Assembly (NCBI GenBank): GCA_001632435.1
Contig: KV423991.1
Coordinates: 38,108-102,107 of the forward strand
Direction: 5' to 3'
DNA: 64,000 nt
DNA from: Calocera cornea HHB12733
Lineage: Eukaryota > Basidiomycota > Dacrymycetes > Dacrymycetales > Dacrymycetaceae
Below the pieces are notes generated by a model, which was given only the letters and a program-made list of their open reading frames with translations, was not told the origin of the DNA and did no database searches. Shown here piece by piece: positions 34,327 to 45,085 of the stretch (its first letter is position 1; each line of letters starts with the position of its first letter). A program made the translations under genes and the position numbers.

Positions 34327-35735
34327 GAGGTACAGGTTCAAATTCCAATAGATGATCCCCTCTTGGCGATTGACTGGTTGGACGGACTTGGACTGCAGTT
34401 GCTTCCATTATCCTCATACATGTACCATGCCACTCCACACTGTCCCATTATACTGTGAATACGGCATCTCGGCAATTCTTCCTAACCGTTCGGGTGATCA
34501 CTTTCTTACTCAGGGAAAATTGCTTGGCGCGAAACCTTCCAACAGTTGAGAGGCTGCCAAGTGCTACTTTATTAGCTTAGCCGTCCCTATGCGTCATTGT
34601 TGTTCTTGCCCCATGACGGTGTCTAGCGTCCAGGGGATACGGAATAAACGCAGCTTGGGGACCAGCGGAAAAGAAAAAGTGGCTAGGGCGTCCCTTCTTG
34701 CCTCCGTGCCAAGAGAATCGGTACTGGTGACGGCCGCCGGTACATACAGTACCCACGCGGGTTCATAACGTACAAAATAAGATTATGTCGGCCAGTTCAT
34801 TGTAGTACTCTTACGCAATCTCCCACCGTGGCCTGACACCATCCCCCGCGGCCGTGGGCTACCAGTCTGCGTCTTGCGAAACTGTGTTGCTGCCGGACCC
34901 GGCTCACAAGGAGCTGCCACACGCAGGTGCCACACGGAGGTGCCACACGGAGGTGCCACACGGAGAAATTCGCTTGTTGTGGATGACAGAGGGTCACTAC
35001 TGTTCTCTGTCAACCGACTGGAGTCCACATGATTTCAACTTACAAACTCCGTCTGTGTTCCACAGGGCGCGCCTGTAGCCCCTTAGGACCTGTCTAGGCC
35101 GCCCGGTGTGCCGCCAAGCACACCCCTTGAAATACATTCTGAAATCTATATGTTGGATTTCGCCAAGACAATTCAAGAGACCCAAGGGACTATATCACTG
35201 GACACAGCGTGCCAACCTGTCTTCTCATCATCATCTCCGAAACCTTGTTCTCCCGCCAAGCACTTCCACCGCTTCCTCTTTAACAATCCTACAATCAAGC
35301 CATGTCATCCCCTTGCGCTCATCTGTCGACGACATTCCACACGCTCTCCACAGACTGGACGGTTGGTGCTGACGATGACTTCAAGTTCCAAGAGATGCTC
35401 TTCGAGAAACCTTAACGGGTTCATCCGTAGGATGCCAGTGGTAGTAGGTATTTCTCATTCCTACCCGCATGTACACCCAACCGATAGAAGTGCCACAGTC
35501 TCGCCCCTCTGCGACGGCCGCAAATGTATATGGTAAAAGGCGGAATGTTTGTAATTCACCATCGGTGCGACCGGTCGTTTGATTAAGGACACAAACAACG
35601 ATGCAATATGTCGGCATGAAGTGTGTGCAAGGCGCGCTGTGCAATGACCTCCAACGAACCTCACGTCTCCACACCATTCTCGCCTCGAGCACCTGAAGAA
35701 GTCCCACCAAGCAAGGCCTTTTCTCGACACACACC
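34327..35735. other. 1.4-kb intergenic region with one short tandem repeat
   Basis: Relatively AT-rich sequence between two rightward genes. It includes the tandem repeat at 34913-34966. Open frames are short and overlapping and I recognise no family, remnant or RNA gene. Confidence 0.5.
34913..34966. repeat. 13-bp tandem repeat (GGTGCCACACGGA)
   Basis: Three exact head-to-tail copies of GGTGCCACACGGA (34926-34964), preceded by a degenerate copy (about 34913-34925). The unit is CA/GG-rich and sits in intergenic DNA. Confidence 0.9.
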
Positions 35736-37601
35736 ATGCTGTCACGCCAAGCCGCTGTACCCCTGGCAGCCGTCCTCTCTCTCAGTACATTACTGGTGTA
35801 CTTCTTCCTATTAGACTCAAACGAGGATTCCTTCTACTCACTGGAACGAATCGACCTCAGCTTCCACTTGCCACAAGTGCCCACTGTTTTTCGGCCTTCG
35901 TCATACAGTCCCCTATGGAGCCGACCCGACATACCAGAGTACTGTAGCCCCGGTTCGACGGCCGACTTCTGGTCAGAGAGGTACAGGGAAGAGAACCTGC
36001 TGCTGTCGCGCGCGTACAGCGCTAGTGGCACTAGGTTTAGGAGGGTCGTAGCGAAGGCAATGCGAGGGGAGCCTATAAAGATGGCGGTACTTGGCGGGTC
36101 CGGTACGCTCGTGTCGCGTACGATATCTGTGCTTGGGCTAATGCTGAACACCTGCAGTTTCAAGAGGACGCAACTCCTTCCCAGGAGGACCGTATCATGG
36201 TCGTATCTTCCGCACGTGGAACGAAACGTTCTTCCCACATCCACAGAACACGATAGTTGATGGGTCCCGGCCGGCTACAGGCACGAAGTACTTCAGCATG
36301 TGCTGGGGAGAGCATATTCCGGAGGATATTGACTTGGTGTTCCTGGAACAGAGCATCAACGACCGAAGGTACGTGGCCGACGCGTTCCATATTCCCTATC
36401 TGTGCAGAGTATGCTGATGCTCTCAACAAGAACAATGGAGTCCGCGGACAACTGGGAGACGCTGGCACGCTCTCTGCTAGAGCTGCCCCATAACGTGGCA
36501 GTGATTTCGATCAGCACTTTCGCTCTAGAGTTTGCACAAGGGTGAGTAACAAGGGACAGCATCTGGCGCATAGCTGAGCCAGGGATAGCATCGGCAACGG
36601 AGGCGATGTGCACCTCGCGGTTGCGCAATATTATGATATTCCCGTAATCAGGTGCGAATTCCGGTCTTCTTTAATCGCACCCACACTGATGGTCCCACAG
36701 CATCAGAAATGCTATACTGCCACATCTCTTCGATGATCCCGCGCTCGAGTCAGAGGTATTCGGTGATGTGGAAAGTCCTGACCACAGCATTGACCGCAAG
36801 CACATTAACGCCCTAAACCATCAAATACTCTCGGATTTCACCACCCATTGGATGAAAGATCACATCTGCAAGGTTGCGTCCGAACAGGTGAGCCCCTATT
36901 ACTCCCTGGAATAATAAATGCTGACAAAGCTTGACGCAGGACGCTCCTGCGGCGCCGCCGGGGCGAGATCATCATTCGATGGAAGGCTGGTGGAATGCCC
37001 CCGTCGACATGGCAACGGTGCCTCGAGTATGTTCAGGCTTTTTTCGTGCTTGAGTTTCCGAAGTGACAGACTTCCAGTTACGCATGTCCGAGCCGTGGAC
37101 CACTGTGAACCAGACGAGACCCCCCTTGCAACCTAGCTGCAAGAGCACGACATCAGAGCCACGTCTGGCGCCGTCCTCCACAGACGGATGGTCGTTTGAA
37201 GAGGCACCAGGGGACAAGTTTTACTGGAGCGCGGACACCGTTGGGGCTCAGATACATTTTTCCGTTCATACTGTCAGTGGGCATGTAGGCATGTTTTTCC
37301 TCCGCAGCCCAAAACTCGGGTTAGGGAACGTGCGTTGCTGGCTGGACGGGAACCTGAAAGGGAGTAAGGTAGTGGAGGGTTACTGGACCAAAGACGTGTG
37401 AGTCTATACCGCCATGTTTAGTTCCCGCGAGCGCGGCTCTAACGACCACCTGCGTTTGTCGTTAGGAGCACCGCCGAATTTATTGAGCTTGCCACAGAGC
37501 TCCCTACCGGCACGCACGAATTGACCTGCGAGATTGCACGCCAAACGAAGGACCCAGGCGGTGGACACGCGTTCAAGATCATTGGCCTAGCAACTGTATA
37601 A
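35736..37601 (+). CDS. Membrane-anchored SGNH esterase/acyltransferase-like protein, low-GC paralog
   Basis: Paralog of the gene at 23.5-25.5 kb with the same domain order and exon junctions. It starts MLSRQAAVPLAAVLSLSTLL (signal anchor). The nucleophile block is KMAVLGGS, intron (36102-36157), VSRGRNS. Then come RIFRTWNETFFPHPQNTIVD, VFLEQSINDRR, GNGGDVHLAVAQYYDIPVIS and SIDRKHINALNHQILSDF (DxxH). The C-terminal beta domain includes SVHTVSGHVGMFFLRSPKLG and DPGGGHAFKIIGLATV. All probable catalytic residues are kept, so it is not a pseudogene. Compared with its paralog, coding sequence uses many more A/T third positions, so the two copies have lived under different compositional pressure or one was moved from elsewhere. 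Confidence 0.75.
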
Positions 37602-38477
37602 TTCGCATTGTTTGCGTAACACGCTGCATACCCGATAGATGAACCACACTTCTGCAAACAGTTTGCTGCGAGCTTTTCTGTGCGACCTAGTTATATTTGT
37701 TGTCCACCTGAAACCGGGACATGTGCCTTGGAAGCAGTTCGCATCTGGTATAACCGTATAAGTGCGCAGCACGTGGTGGGCCGTTCTACTTGGGCCGGAA
37801 AAGGACATTCTCCGTCGCGACTTGCCAACTTGACCGGGACCAGGGGCGGGTAATCGACTGATCCGAGTGCGGCACTTGCCGTGCCTGAGAGGGCAGAGTG
37901 TCTCGGTGTTAGTGTCATGCTATTTTTAGCAGCTGGAGCAATTATCTACTATGCAAGACGATCATGACGTAAGAAAATCAGGCATAATTTGTTAGTATCT
38001 AAATAGCATTGGATTCTAAACGGGGTTTTAGCTGAGCGTGGACCTAACATAGTCAATCGTTTATTTTTTTGGTCTCTCCAATGAGGCCACCTTCCACCAT
38101 ACCGCACCGGCGCACCCCGAGGGAGATGCCAATGTGTAGTACGCTCCGCGCAATCTCGCCATCCAGATAAGCGCGTCAGAGTAAAGGCAGTCACTCCCAC
38201 GAATGAGCAGCGGTTTATCTGCTGGGCTATCATACTGGGTATACTCCGGCGGGCCCCGACGGTCACCGGAAACATTGAGATCTCTTTTAACAATGCATCA
38301 TATTGATCTATTGGACACATCTTATGAATGACACAAGGATAACCAGTCTATTAGGAGACATTTGTGCCATGCGTACAATGCAACAGCTGATTATACAACG
38401 CGAAAACCCACGACAATCATCGGTGCACGATAAACCCTCCCAAAAGTCCAATTGAAACGAATAAGAGAATGGCGAGA
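37602..38477. other. Intergenic region between convergent genes
   Basis: About 0.9 kb of fairly AT-rich DNA separating the glycan-gene region from the CPL1-like gene. No gene, remnant or repeat recognised. Confidence 0.5.
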
Positions 38478-39370
38478 TCAGAGAGCCGACGGGACCTGAA
38501 CTTGGCGACGAGATCGCTTGAGCTGGGTGAGGAGGCCCTGGGTGCGCTCGCAAGAAGTGCCCATATCGCCAATCCGGTAACCCCGCTCGCAAGACTGCAC
38601 AATGCACTGACCTCCAACGCACTGGACGGTATTGACGCCTGGAATGGAGGTGCAGTCTACGCCAGTCCCCTCTCCATCATAGCCCACGCAGCCGCCGCAC
38701 GACTCAAGATCGTTATCGATGTCGAGGCACTCCATCCCACCCCTGCCGGACATGATAGGGCAGCTCATGAATCCGAGCTTGCACTGCGCCCCCGCTCGCT
38801 TCGCCTTCATAGCGCGCGGCCGATGGCTGTTGACTGCCGTGCAGGAAGACGAGCCTGAGTTTGACGTTTGTCCGTTCGGGCACCGGGTGCATTTGGTGGA
38901 GCCGGAGCTGGAGGAGTAGTATCCGGCCGAGCAGTCCTTGCAGGCTCGTGATGAGGAGGAGTCGCTGTCGTCGTTGTATGTGCCTGCGGGGCACTTGTTG
39001 ACGGGTGCATTGTTGCCTCCTGGGCACCACGAGCCAGCAGGGCAGTCGATACACCAGCTGATGGATGGTGTTAGCACAGGTGAGAGCTGCTGGAAAATCA
39101 TCAACGTACCCGTAGCTTCCGAAGAGCGTCTGCCAGTAAGATCCAGGGGAACAATAGTTGTTGGTATTGGTGTTCCGGGATACAATGCTATCCCAAGTTT
39201 CCCCACGAGCTGCTAGACGTTCGAGGCTAGGAACATAGGTCAGTCAAACTCCGACAGCAAAACCTCCATGGCGTGACGTACACATCATCTGGCACAGTGG
39301 TCGCCCGAGCACTTCCGACAAAGGCACCTGCTGCGAGTAGGAGAAGAGCAGCGCGGAAAGAGGAGTACAT
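38478..39370 (-). CDS. Secreted PriA/CPL1-like cysteine-rich protein with TNFR/GCC2-like repeats
   Basis: Predicted secreted or wall-associated protein. Exon 1 (start 39370) encodes a signal peptide, MYSSFRAALLLLAAGAFVGS, cleaved probably after SARA. The middle has a cysteine-spaced stretch with PAGSWCPGG, KCPAGTYNDD, DCSAGYYSSS and CTRCPNGQTS, like the GCC2/GCC3 (ephrin-receptor-like) repeats. The C-terminal half is a CPL1-like domain: CKLGFMSCPIMSGRGGMECL, LESCGGCVGYDGEGTGVDCT and QSCERGYRIG. Basidiomycete PriA, from shiitake fruiting bodies, and the yeast-phase secreted CPL1 belong to this family. Introns fall near 39235-39280 and 39059-39110. Related genes, without the middle repeats, lie at 50.6 and 52.3 kb. 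Role unknown; development or cell-surface signalling has been suggested for relatives. Confidence 0.82.
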
Positions 39371-39775
39371 CTCGACCGTTCAGATGGGCAGCGGTGGAGG
39401 AGGGAGGTGGCCGACGAAAATGGGAGCGTTCTCGCAACGGTGCCCAAGCCGCCCCTCCTGCGCTTGGCTCTTGTAGGTCAGTCCTCTCGCTAAGGTTTTC
39501 GTCATGGCGGGGTATGAGAAACAGGGTACGCCGGAGCCGGGGACCGGGTAGTCCCCAGCAGGCGTGACCATCGAGTCAAAGTAGGGCTGATGCAGGTATC
39601 AAGGACCAAGCAGAGACAACGAGTCGGCCCAAGTCCGGCAGGGCCCTAGCGTTACCATCGCTCAGCGCGTTCCAGTGAATCCAGTCGTGCCGGATGCGCG
39701 CATGCTGAGACTAAGGAGGCTGGCTGATACAGACGCAAGCCGTTCAGGTCAATATCCGCCCAAGGCTGGAGCTGC
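39371..39775. other. Intergenic region upstream of the PriA/CPL1-like gene
   Basis: Promoter of the leftward PriA-like gene and 3' flank of the interrupted gene to its right. No gene seen. Confidence 0.5.
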
Positions 39776-41783
39776 CTAGAGGGCGAAAAGTGGGAGGATG
39801 AAGGATTGTGCGACAAGAGCGAGGGCGGCGAGGGCACACGTTAGAGCAACCACCGTGAGACCGTCTCGCGGAGGTGTCGCTTCCGCCGTGCCAAGTGGCA
39901 CGGCGGCACGCTCGGGATGCCACGCGAGACACATGCCTGGGCCCGGAATGTCACGGAGGCATTCACACATCAGCCTACATGAGACAAGGTATGAGCGGAA
40001 GCAAAGCGTTGGGATTCCCTCTCACCAAAATGCCGGCTGAGTGTGGCTGGTGGGAATTTGAGGCATGCGCGTGATGTCTCGCTGACATAGGATTGCCCCC
40101 AGAATCCAGGAACGGTCGGTACTCAAAGTCGGCCCCGCTGGGAATGTACGGTGGATGGAATGCGAAGCTGCCCGGTTCCTTCGTCCCCCCGAAAACAAAA
40201 ACGTGGGATTGGACATCGTGCGAGGTACGGTTCCTCCAGAGCTGGTTCAGGGCTTCTCGTGAAGCGTTGTCGCGCTTGAGCGTGTACATACCGTTGCCCG
40301 GAGCAGTCAACGCCGATATCACACAGTCCTGGGGCCCCCGCACATCCGACCCTAAAAGCGCCGTAGAGGTTCATGAGTTCACACGCTTCAAGGGACGAGG
40401 GCCCGAACACGGCCGGCTTCAGACATGTGTGACAGCCACTGTTTCGCCTGCTGGATGTGAATGGTCTATTGGACAAGGCTAGGTTCTCACGCGTATATAG
40501 TCTGCCCGGCTCGCAGCATTCAGCTCTGTGCTCATTGCGGATCGTTGCCTGGATGAGGTATACACCGTCAGTATCCGCACCGCGCGTGAGAATTCGGAGC
40601 AGGTACAGCAACATCACTTCTAAGCTGCTAGTTGATGTGCCACTGTGTTGGCCATAGATTGCACATATTGCAGCCACAGTGCTTGATACGTAAGAGGCGA
40701 ACAGCATACGCAGCCGTTGGGGGGAGCTGCATGACAGCCGACCTCGGCAGATGTTCCAGGGCTGACCGGTGAGCACGGCGTGGCAGTCCTGCCACAAAGG
40801 GCACTAATGTACATTTGAGTCAATGAGTCCCACGTCATTAATGGCTCACCCAGTGGGCTCTACCAGCGATGGCGAACCATTTGGGGTGTCAATCGTAATG
40901 ACAATGACCGCGGTCTCTTTACCGTCCCTGTCCGGCATGGAGCTTGGAGGTCCAGCGGGTGGATTTCTGTGCGCAACCACGCCCGACCCTTAGCCTTCAT
41001 ATGATCGGCGAACAGAGTTCCTCCTGCTCACTGACGGTAAGGGCTACGTTCAGGCACTCCAAGATCCATACTTCTGGACCAGCTGCGTAGGATTGCGGGT
41101 AACCAGGTCTCGGTAGGGCAGATGGCGAGGAGCTGTTGACTCCCGGGAGGTTGAGCTTGAGCTCGGAAGGATAGCGATACTACCAGGCGTGCCTGTATGC
41201 GCGCATATAAGGGAGACCGAAGTTGGCCAAGGTGACAAAGTCGGACGCACAGAGCGCATCACCCCATACAGCTCAGTTCCACTGTCGTTGCGCCAAGCAT
41301 CCATGTCGACGTACATAACAATGCTCCGCCGTCCAATCGGCAAAGTGCCTTGCTCCATGCTGAACGGAGACCAGACAGCAGCCCACTCGCCCGCCCCAAT
41401 AGAATAGTATGGCCGAGCACGATGACGAGAATGCACAGGCACTGCAGGTTCAGTGCATCAGCCAAGTCCATGACGATGCCGCTTTTAGAACATACTATTG
41501 ACATGCAGCAGTATCATCCCACAGACAACGTCCTTACACGGCTCAGTGTCCAACTCGAACGTCGTCGCCTCGATCTCATCTGCTTGGCGGTGAACCCATC
41601 TCGTACTTTAAAAAGCTACGCCGGGCAAGGCGGCTCATGCAGCTCACAAGACAGGCGCCTGTCGAGCGCCTGTCGCTCGTCGAAGCTGAATATTGTGACT
41701 CATTGTCAGATTGCCGCGTACGATGAGCTGTTCATAATTGAGACCGTGCGTAGTGTAGACCGTGCCTGTTTGGTGTCGATACT
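39776..41783 (-). pseudogene. 3' part of an interrupted multi-exon gene, unknown membrane protein
   Basis: I do not recognise the family. Several protein-like stretches on the minus strand can be joined by short GT-AG introns: YRHQTGTVYTTHGLNYEQL (next to the transposon), FDERQALDRRLSCELHEPPC, ADEIEATTFELDTEPCKDVV, YYSIGAGEWAAVWSPFSMEQ, YRYPSELKLNLPGVNSSSPS, MPDRDGKETAVIVITIDTPN, HVFVFGGTKEPGSFAFHPPY and DETSRACLKFPPATLSRHF. The C-terminus is one strong transmembrane segment (VVALTCALAALALVAQSFIL) ending at the stop at 39776. The upstream end is cut by the Harbinger element at 41784, and a likely 5' part continues beyond it at 44685. No shared motif names a function. The exon set is uncertain. 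Confidence 0.5.
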
Positions 41784-42060
41784 GGATGCCTTTCCATGGG
41801 CATCTGCGAGGGATCTGCGTTGACCCAGATGTGCCACATGAGGGTCCGCCGAGATGCCGCTGTCAACCCGTGCTGTCCTGAGCACTCGCAGATTGCCAAT
41901 CTGAGAGAGGGGTAGCCCCCCCTCTCACAGACCGGAAGAACAGCGCAAACCCAAACGGAAGGTTGCGCAACCTGCTGTTGGCCAATCAAAGGATGCGCTC
42001 ATCTTGTCATGTATCAGTACAGCTCACTCTCCCGTATTCAGCTTGCGCACCTTCACCATC

Positions 42061-43246
42061 ATGTCCTACCCAAACAGCTCTCCGATGTACATCCCAACCT
42101 CTATCCCGCTGCCCATACCCATGCATGTCTCTGGCTGGCCGACCGGCAGCCCATACAGCCCCAGTCCAGCTCTATCGCACACTCCACCACTGGCCAAAAA
42201 CACCATCTCTCATTCATTTGCGGATGCAGTCGATTCTGCCCTTGGCTTGCAGCCTAGTCCTGTGCCGGACCAGCTGCCATCTAAAGCGCAACCTGGGCAA
42301 AAGAGAAAGAGAAAGACCGGAAAGGAGGATGCGCAGCCTGGGAAGAAGGTTAGCAAGGGGCGGGTTGCAGGCTCAAGGGGTTATGGCGAAGCCGAGATAC
42401 GGCGGATGGTTGAGGCTGTTGAGGAGTATCATCCTATTGGTTCAGGTGGATGGCAGCAGGTGATGGGAAGGATGACCGAGTACTGGTTTGAAGAGGGTGT
42501 ACCAGCCCGGTCAGAGGATAGTGTGAAGCGGAAGTTCGCAGAGGTGTGTAGGCTGCGCATCCTGCCTCACTCATTGTCTGACACCTCAACAGATGAGCCG
42601 CATGCCCAAGCCTACCGGTGATCCAGACATGCATGAGCTCATTCTCCGAGCAAAGAAGGTGAACATCGACATACAGAATGATGTGTATATGGGCAACCTC
42701 CAGGATGACGAGGACGAGCTGAACCAAGACGACTCCGAGATTGAATGGCCGCCTTCCCCCAACAGAGGACCAGTGCCCGAGGTTGCGCAGCCTGTCGATT
42801 TGACAAGAACAAGTACACCGGAGGAGCCAGTTCTCATCAAGCAGCGACGCCATGTCAAGGCTGCGCCCAAGACAGAGAGCCGGCATGCTACAACTAATGC
42901 GCTCCTTGCCAACGTCAGCCGTGCCTTTGATCCTGATGTTCAGGCGGAACGCGAGCAGCGGAAGGAGGTTGCGCATGCTCAGCGCAGCCTGTATCAGAGT
43001 GAAATCTCGTCTCTGCGCGCACAGCTGCTGGAGAAAGACAAGTTAATTGAAAGCCTGCGAACTCAGCTGCTTGAGGATGCGCGCAGTCACCTTGCAGTCC
43101 AACGCGAGCTGGATGGAACGAAGGCAAGGCTTGAGATGCAGGAGCAGATGCGGACAATGATGATGGGGATGGGTAATGTGGGTGCATGGTTGGCGCAGCC
43201 TGTTAGTCTTGCTCCAAACACTGGTCATTCGTCTACTACAACATAA
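42061..43246 (+). CDS. Myb/SANT-like DNA-binding protein of the Harbinger element
   Basis: Accessory protein of PIF/Harbinger transposons; in studied elements it binds subterminal DNA and brings the transposase to it. Two exons, 42061-42543 and 42593-43246, give about 378 residues. The start is the first ATG in frame (MSYPNSSPMYIPTS). After a Pro/Ser-rich N-terminus and a basic patch (GQKRKRKTGKED) comes the Myb/SANT-like fold, GYGEAEIRRMVEAVEEYHPI then GWQQVMGRM and DSVKRKFAEM. The second half is acidic (DDEDELNQDDSEIEW) and then a long charged coiled coil (SLRAQLLEKDKLIESLRTQL), probably for dimerisation. Its stop lies inside the 3' end of the transposase gene on the other strand (22-bp overlap). 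Confidence 0.85.
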
Positions 43247-44548
43247 TGAAACTGTGCAACCCGGTCTGCTCTGCGAATTTCAGGAAACAACATTGTCTGC
43301 AGGTTGCGCCACACGTGCTTCAACTCTTTCGTCTCGGTCCATATCGGTTCATACACATTTTTGAGCTGGTTGATTCCAACCAGGCGCACCCTGATCTGAT
43401 GGAGGCGGAAGATGGTTTCGAGCAGCAGATGACGAGCACTTGCATCGTTTGCATCTAGTGGGAGGCGGAGGCATCCAAAGGATCCTTGGATGGCACGCAT
43501 GCCCCATTCAGCTGACTGGCGGTAAGAAACAAGCTGATCGGTGAACTGCAGCTCTTGTTGTGTTGCTCTTGCTCCGCTTTTCAATGGTGTTCGGATCTTG
43601 CTCTTCAGGGTGCAACGGTTGTGAGGGAAAGCAGTATCAGCAGCCAGATAAAAGCCCTCTGGTGTCTTGATCTCAAGCTGCTCATACACTTTGCTTGCTA
43701 CACGCGCATCATGCCAGCTGCCTGGTGCATTGATGGCTGCATGAATCAGCTCGCCTGTTATTGTTCCTGTCAGCGAAACTCAGGATGCGCAGCCTGTGCA
43801 TACCAGAAGCAGAGAAGACAAGAACATTACTGGTGAAATGCCCGTGGAGCCAGCCATTGTACTGGGCATTCTGCCATCGCTCATCACTGGAGGTTGCCGT
43901 TGGGAGGTTGAGACCGTCAACCGATCCGAATGCCCCATTCAGCAGGGGATGACAAGCAACAACCAGATCTCTGAGTTGCGCAAACTCGTCATCCTTTGGC
44001 CACAGGATGCGCCCTTCTGGGATATGCCGCAGGGTGCGCAAAAGCAGGTGAAGCGCAAACTCGCGATATCGTGTAATGGTTGAGGGAACAAGTGCAAACA
44101 GCTGGGAGAGTGTCTTGTCGATCATTGTGGAGTTAAGCCAGTAGAGGAGAAGACCGAGGCCACCTGCTGCATCCAGGCTGCGCTGATGTGGCCTTGGCTC
44201 ACTCGAAGGCGCAACCTCGCTTCGTGGAATGGGAGTTGTATTCCAGGCCACCTCAAAGCCTGCGCTCAGCAGACGCTTGAATGTCTTCACATCAAGCCCC
44301 ATTGTTGCGATATAGGCCCGGTCAACTTCTCCAGTCAGGACCTGCTGAAATGGTGTCTGCCGACGTGGGTGTGGTAGAAGGTCGTGCCGAGTCAGGTATG
44401 CTCGGTGGGCAGCTCTGTCTTGTGCCTGATGGAGCGCAGCCTGTTGCAGAACCAGCAGGAGAAAGGCTGCAGTCCGCTCATGCTCGTCAGATGAGTCGTC
44501 CGATTCTGTATCAGACGGCAGATGCGCATCCTGAAGGTGAGAAGCCAT
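43225..44548 (-). CDS. PIF/Harbinger DDE transposase
   Basis: DDE-superfamily endonuclease that would cut and paste the element. Two exons, 44548-43804 and 43766-43225, with a 37-bp intron, give about 428 residues. The N-terminus is acidic (DTESDDSSDEHE), followed by a helical region. The catalytic core reads GAFGSVDGLNLPT (first Asp), NGWLHGHFTSNVLVFSASGT, AAINAPGSWHDARVA (second Asp) and RQSAEWGMRAIQGSF (the Glu), in the spacing of Harbinger enzymes. The intron junction restores SASGTITGELIHAAINAPGS. No stop or frameshift is seen, so the enzyme looks intact. It converges on the Myb-like gene and the two reading frames overlap by 22 bp at their stops. Confidence 0.92.
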
Positions 44549-44681
44549 GCCACAACAAGCAAGCTGCGATGCTCCGCAGATCTACAGGGTGCGCTCATGG
44601 TCTGCGCATCCTCCGAAAATCTGCGATTTCTCTTCCGGCCATATGCTTCCATCTACGATCTGCAACTATGGAAAGGCATCC

Positions 44682-45085
44682 ACTAAACCAGGTAGGGTGC
44701 TTCAATGTTGTATATTTCCATGGTGTTTGGATAAACTATCCGCATTCATGGAAACACGCAGATCTCCAGCGCATGACTGGTCCGGATGGATGCACGTAAG
44801 AACGCCGCACGCCAAGCAGTGCCTTTCCATAGCATCGCCAGTGAAAATCCAATCTGGGTCCGTTTTGGACCCTACAGATCGGACGACGCGTCCCGTGGCA
44901 CACCCTCGGCGCGTCCTTCTGCTCTTGCCGTGTCTACCCTGTCTTAGCGCTCCTCTTCTGCAATGAATTCGGTGTATGCGAGCGCCTTTGCTCTGCAAAC
45001 CCTGGCGCCATAACCGATTCTTGCAGGAACGCCTCCAATGTCTCAGCAGAACTAGCACCTGCGGTCTATTCTTACGTCCTGGGCC
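44682..45085 (-). pseudogene. 5' part of the gene interrupted by the Harbinger element (uncertain)
   Basis: Minus-strand stretches that look like protein continue the gene found at 39.8-41.8 kb: SAETLEAFLQESVMAPGFAE and RRSHTPNSLQKRSAKT, then after a probable intron PRLDFHWRCYGKALLGVRR, then YPNTMEIYNIEAPYLV up to the transposon border. Reading across the target site without the element keeps the frame but meets a TAG there; a splice acceptor ending in TTTAG at the same place is an alternative. Start codon and first exon are not determined. Family unknown. Confidence 0.4.

Larger units (their letters stand above)
41960..44612. repeat. Dispersed 14-bp palindrome family AGGNTGCGCANCCT inside the transposon
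   Basis: Near-perfect copies: 41960-41973 (perfect palindrome AGGTTGCGCAACCT), 42040-42053, 42326-42339, 42550-42563, 42780-42793, 42966-42979 and 43782-43795. Shortened or half copies occur near 41990, 42285, 42858, 42981, 43074, 43188, 43301, 43974, 44004, 44031, 44175, 44206, 44432, 44520, 44586 and 44601. They lie in introns, non-coding ends and both coding regions. In the Myb gene they impose recurring AQP peptides (VAQPV, DAQPG, LAQPV). Confidence 0.8.
41784..44681. mobile_element. PIF/Harbinger DNA transposon, apparently complete (2.9 kb)
   Basis: The element has 14-bp terminal inverted repeats: GGATGCCTTTCCAT at 41784-41797 and its exact complement at 44668-44681. Both are flanked by the trinucleotide ACT (41781-41783 and 44682-44684), a 3-bp target-site duplication as expected for this superfamily. 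Inside are a Myb/SANT-like gene (plus strand) and a DDE transposase gene (minus strand), the standard two-gene content. Imperfect subterminal inverted similarity also exists (CCGGAAGA at 41932 and its complement at 44631). More than twenty copies of a TGCGC-centred motif lie across it. Both genes look open, so the element may be young or still mobile. Confidence 0.88.

Noticed and set aside
34783..35745. Several 60-140 codon frames in the gap before the second SGNH gene
   Set aside because: Overlapping, low-complexity and partly from the 13-bp repeat. No splice-linked continuation.
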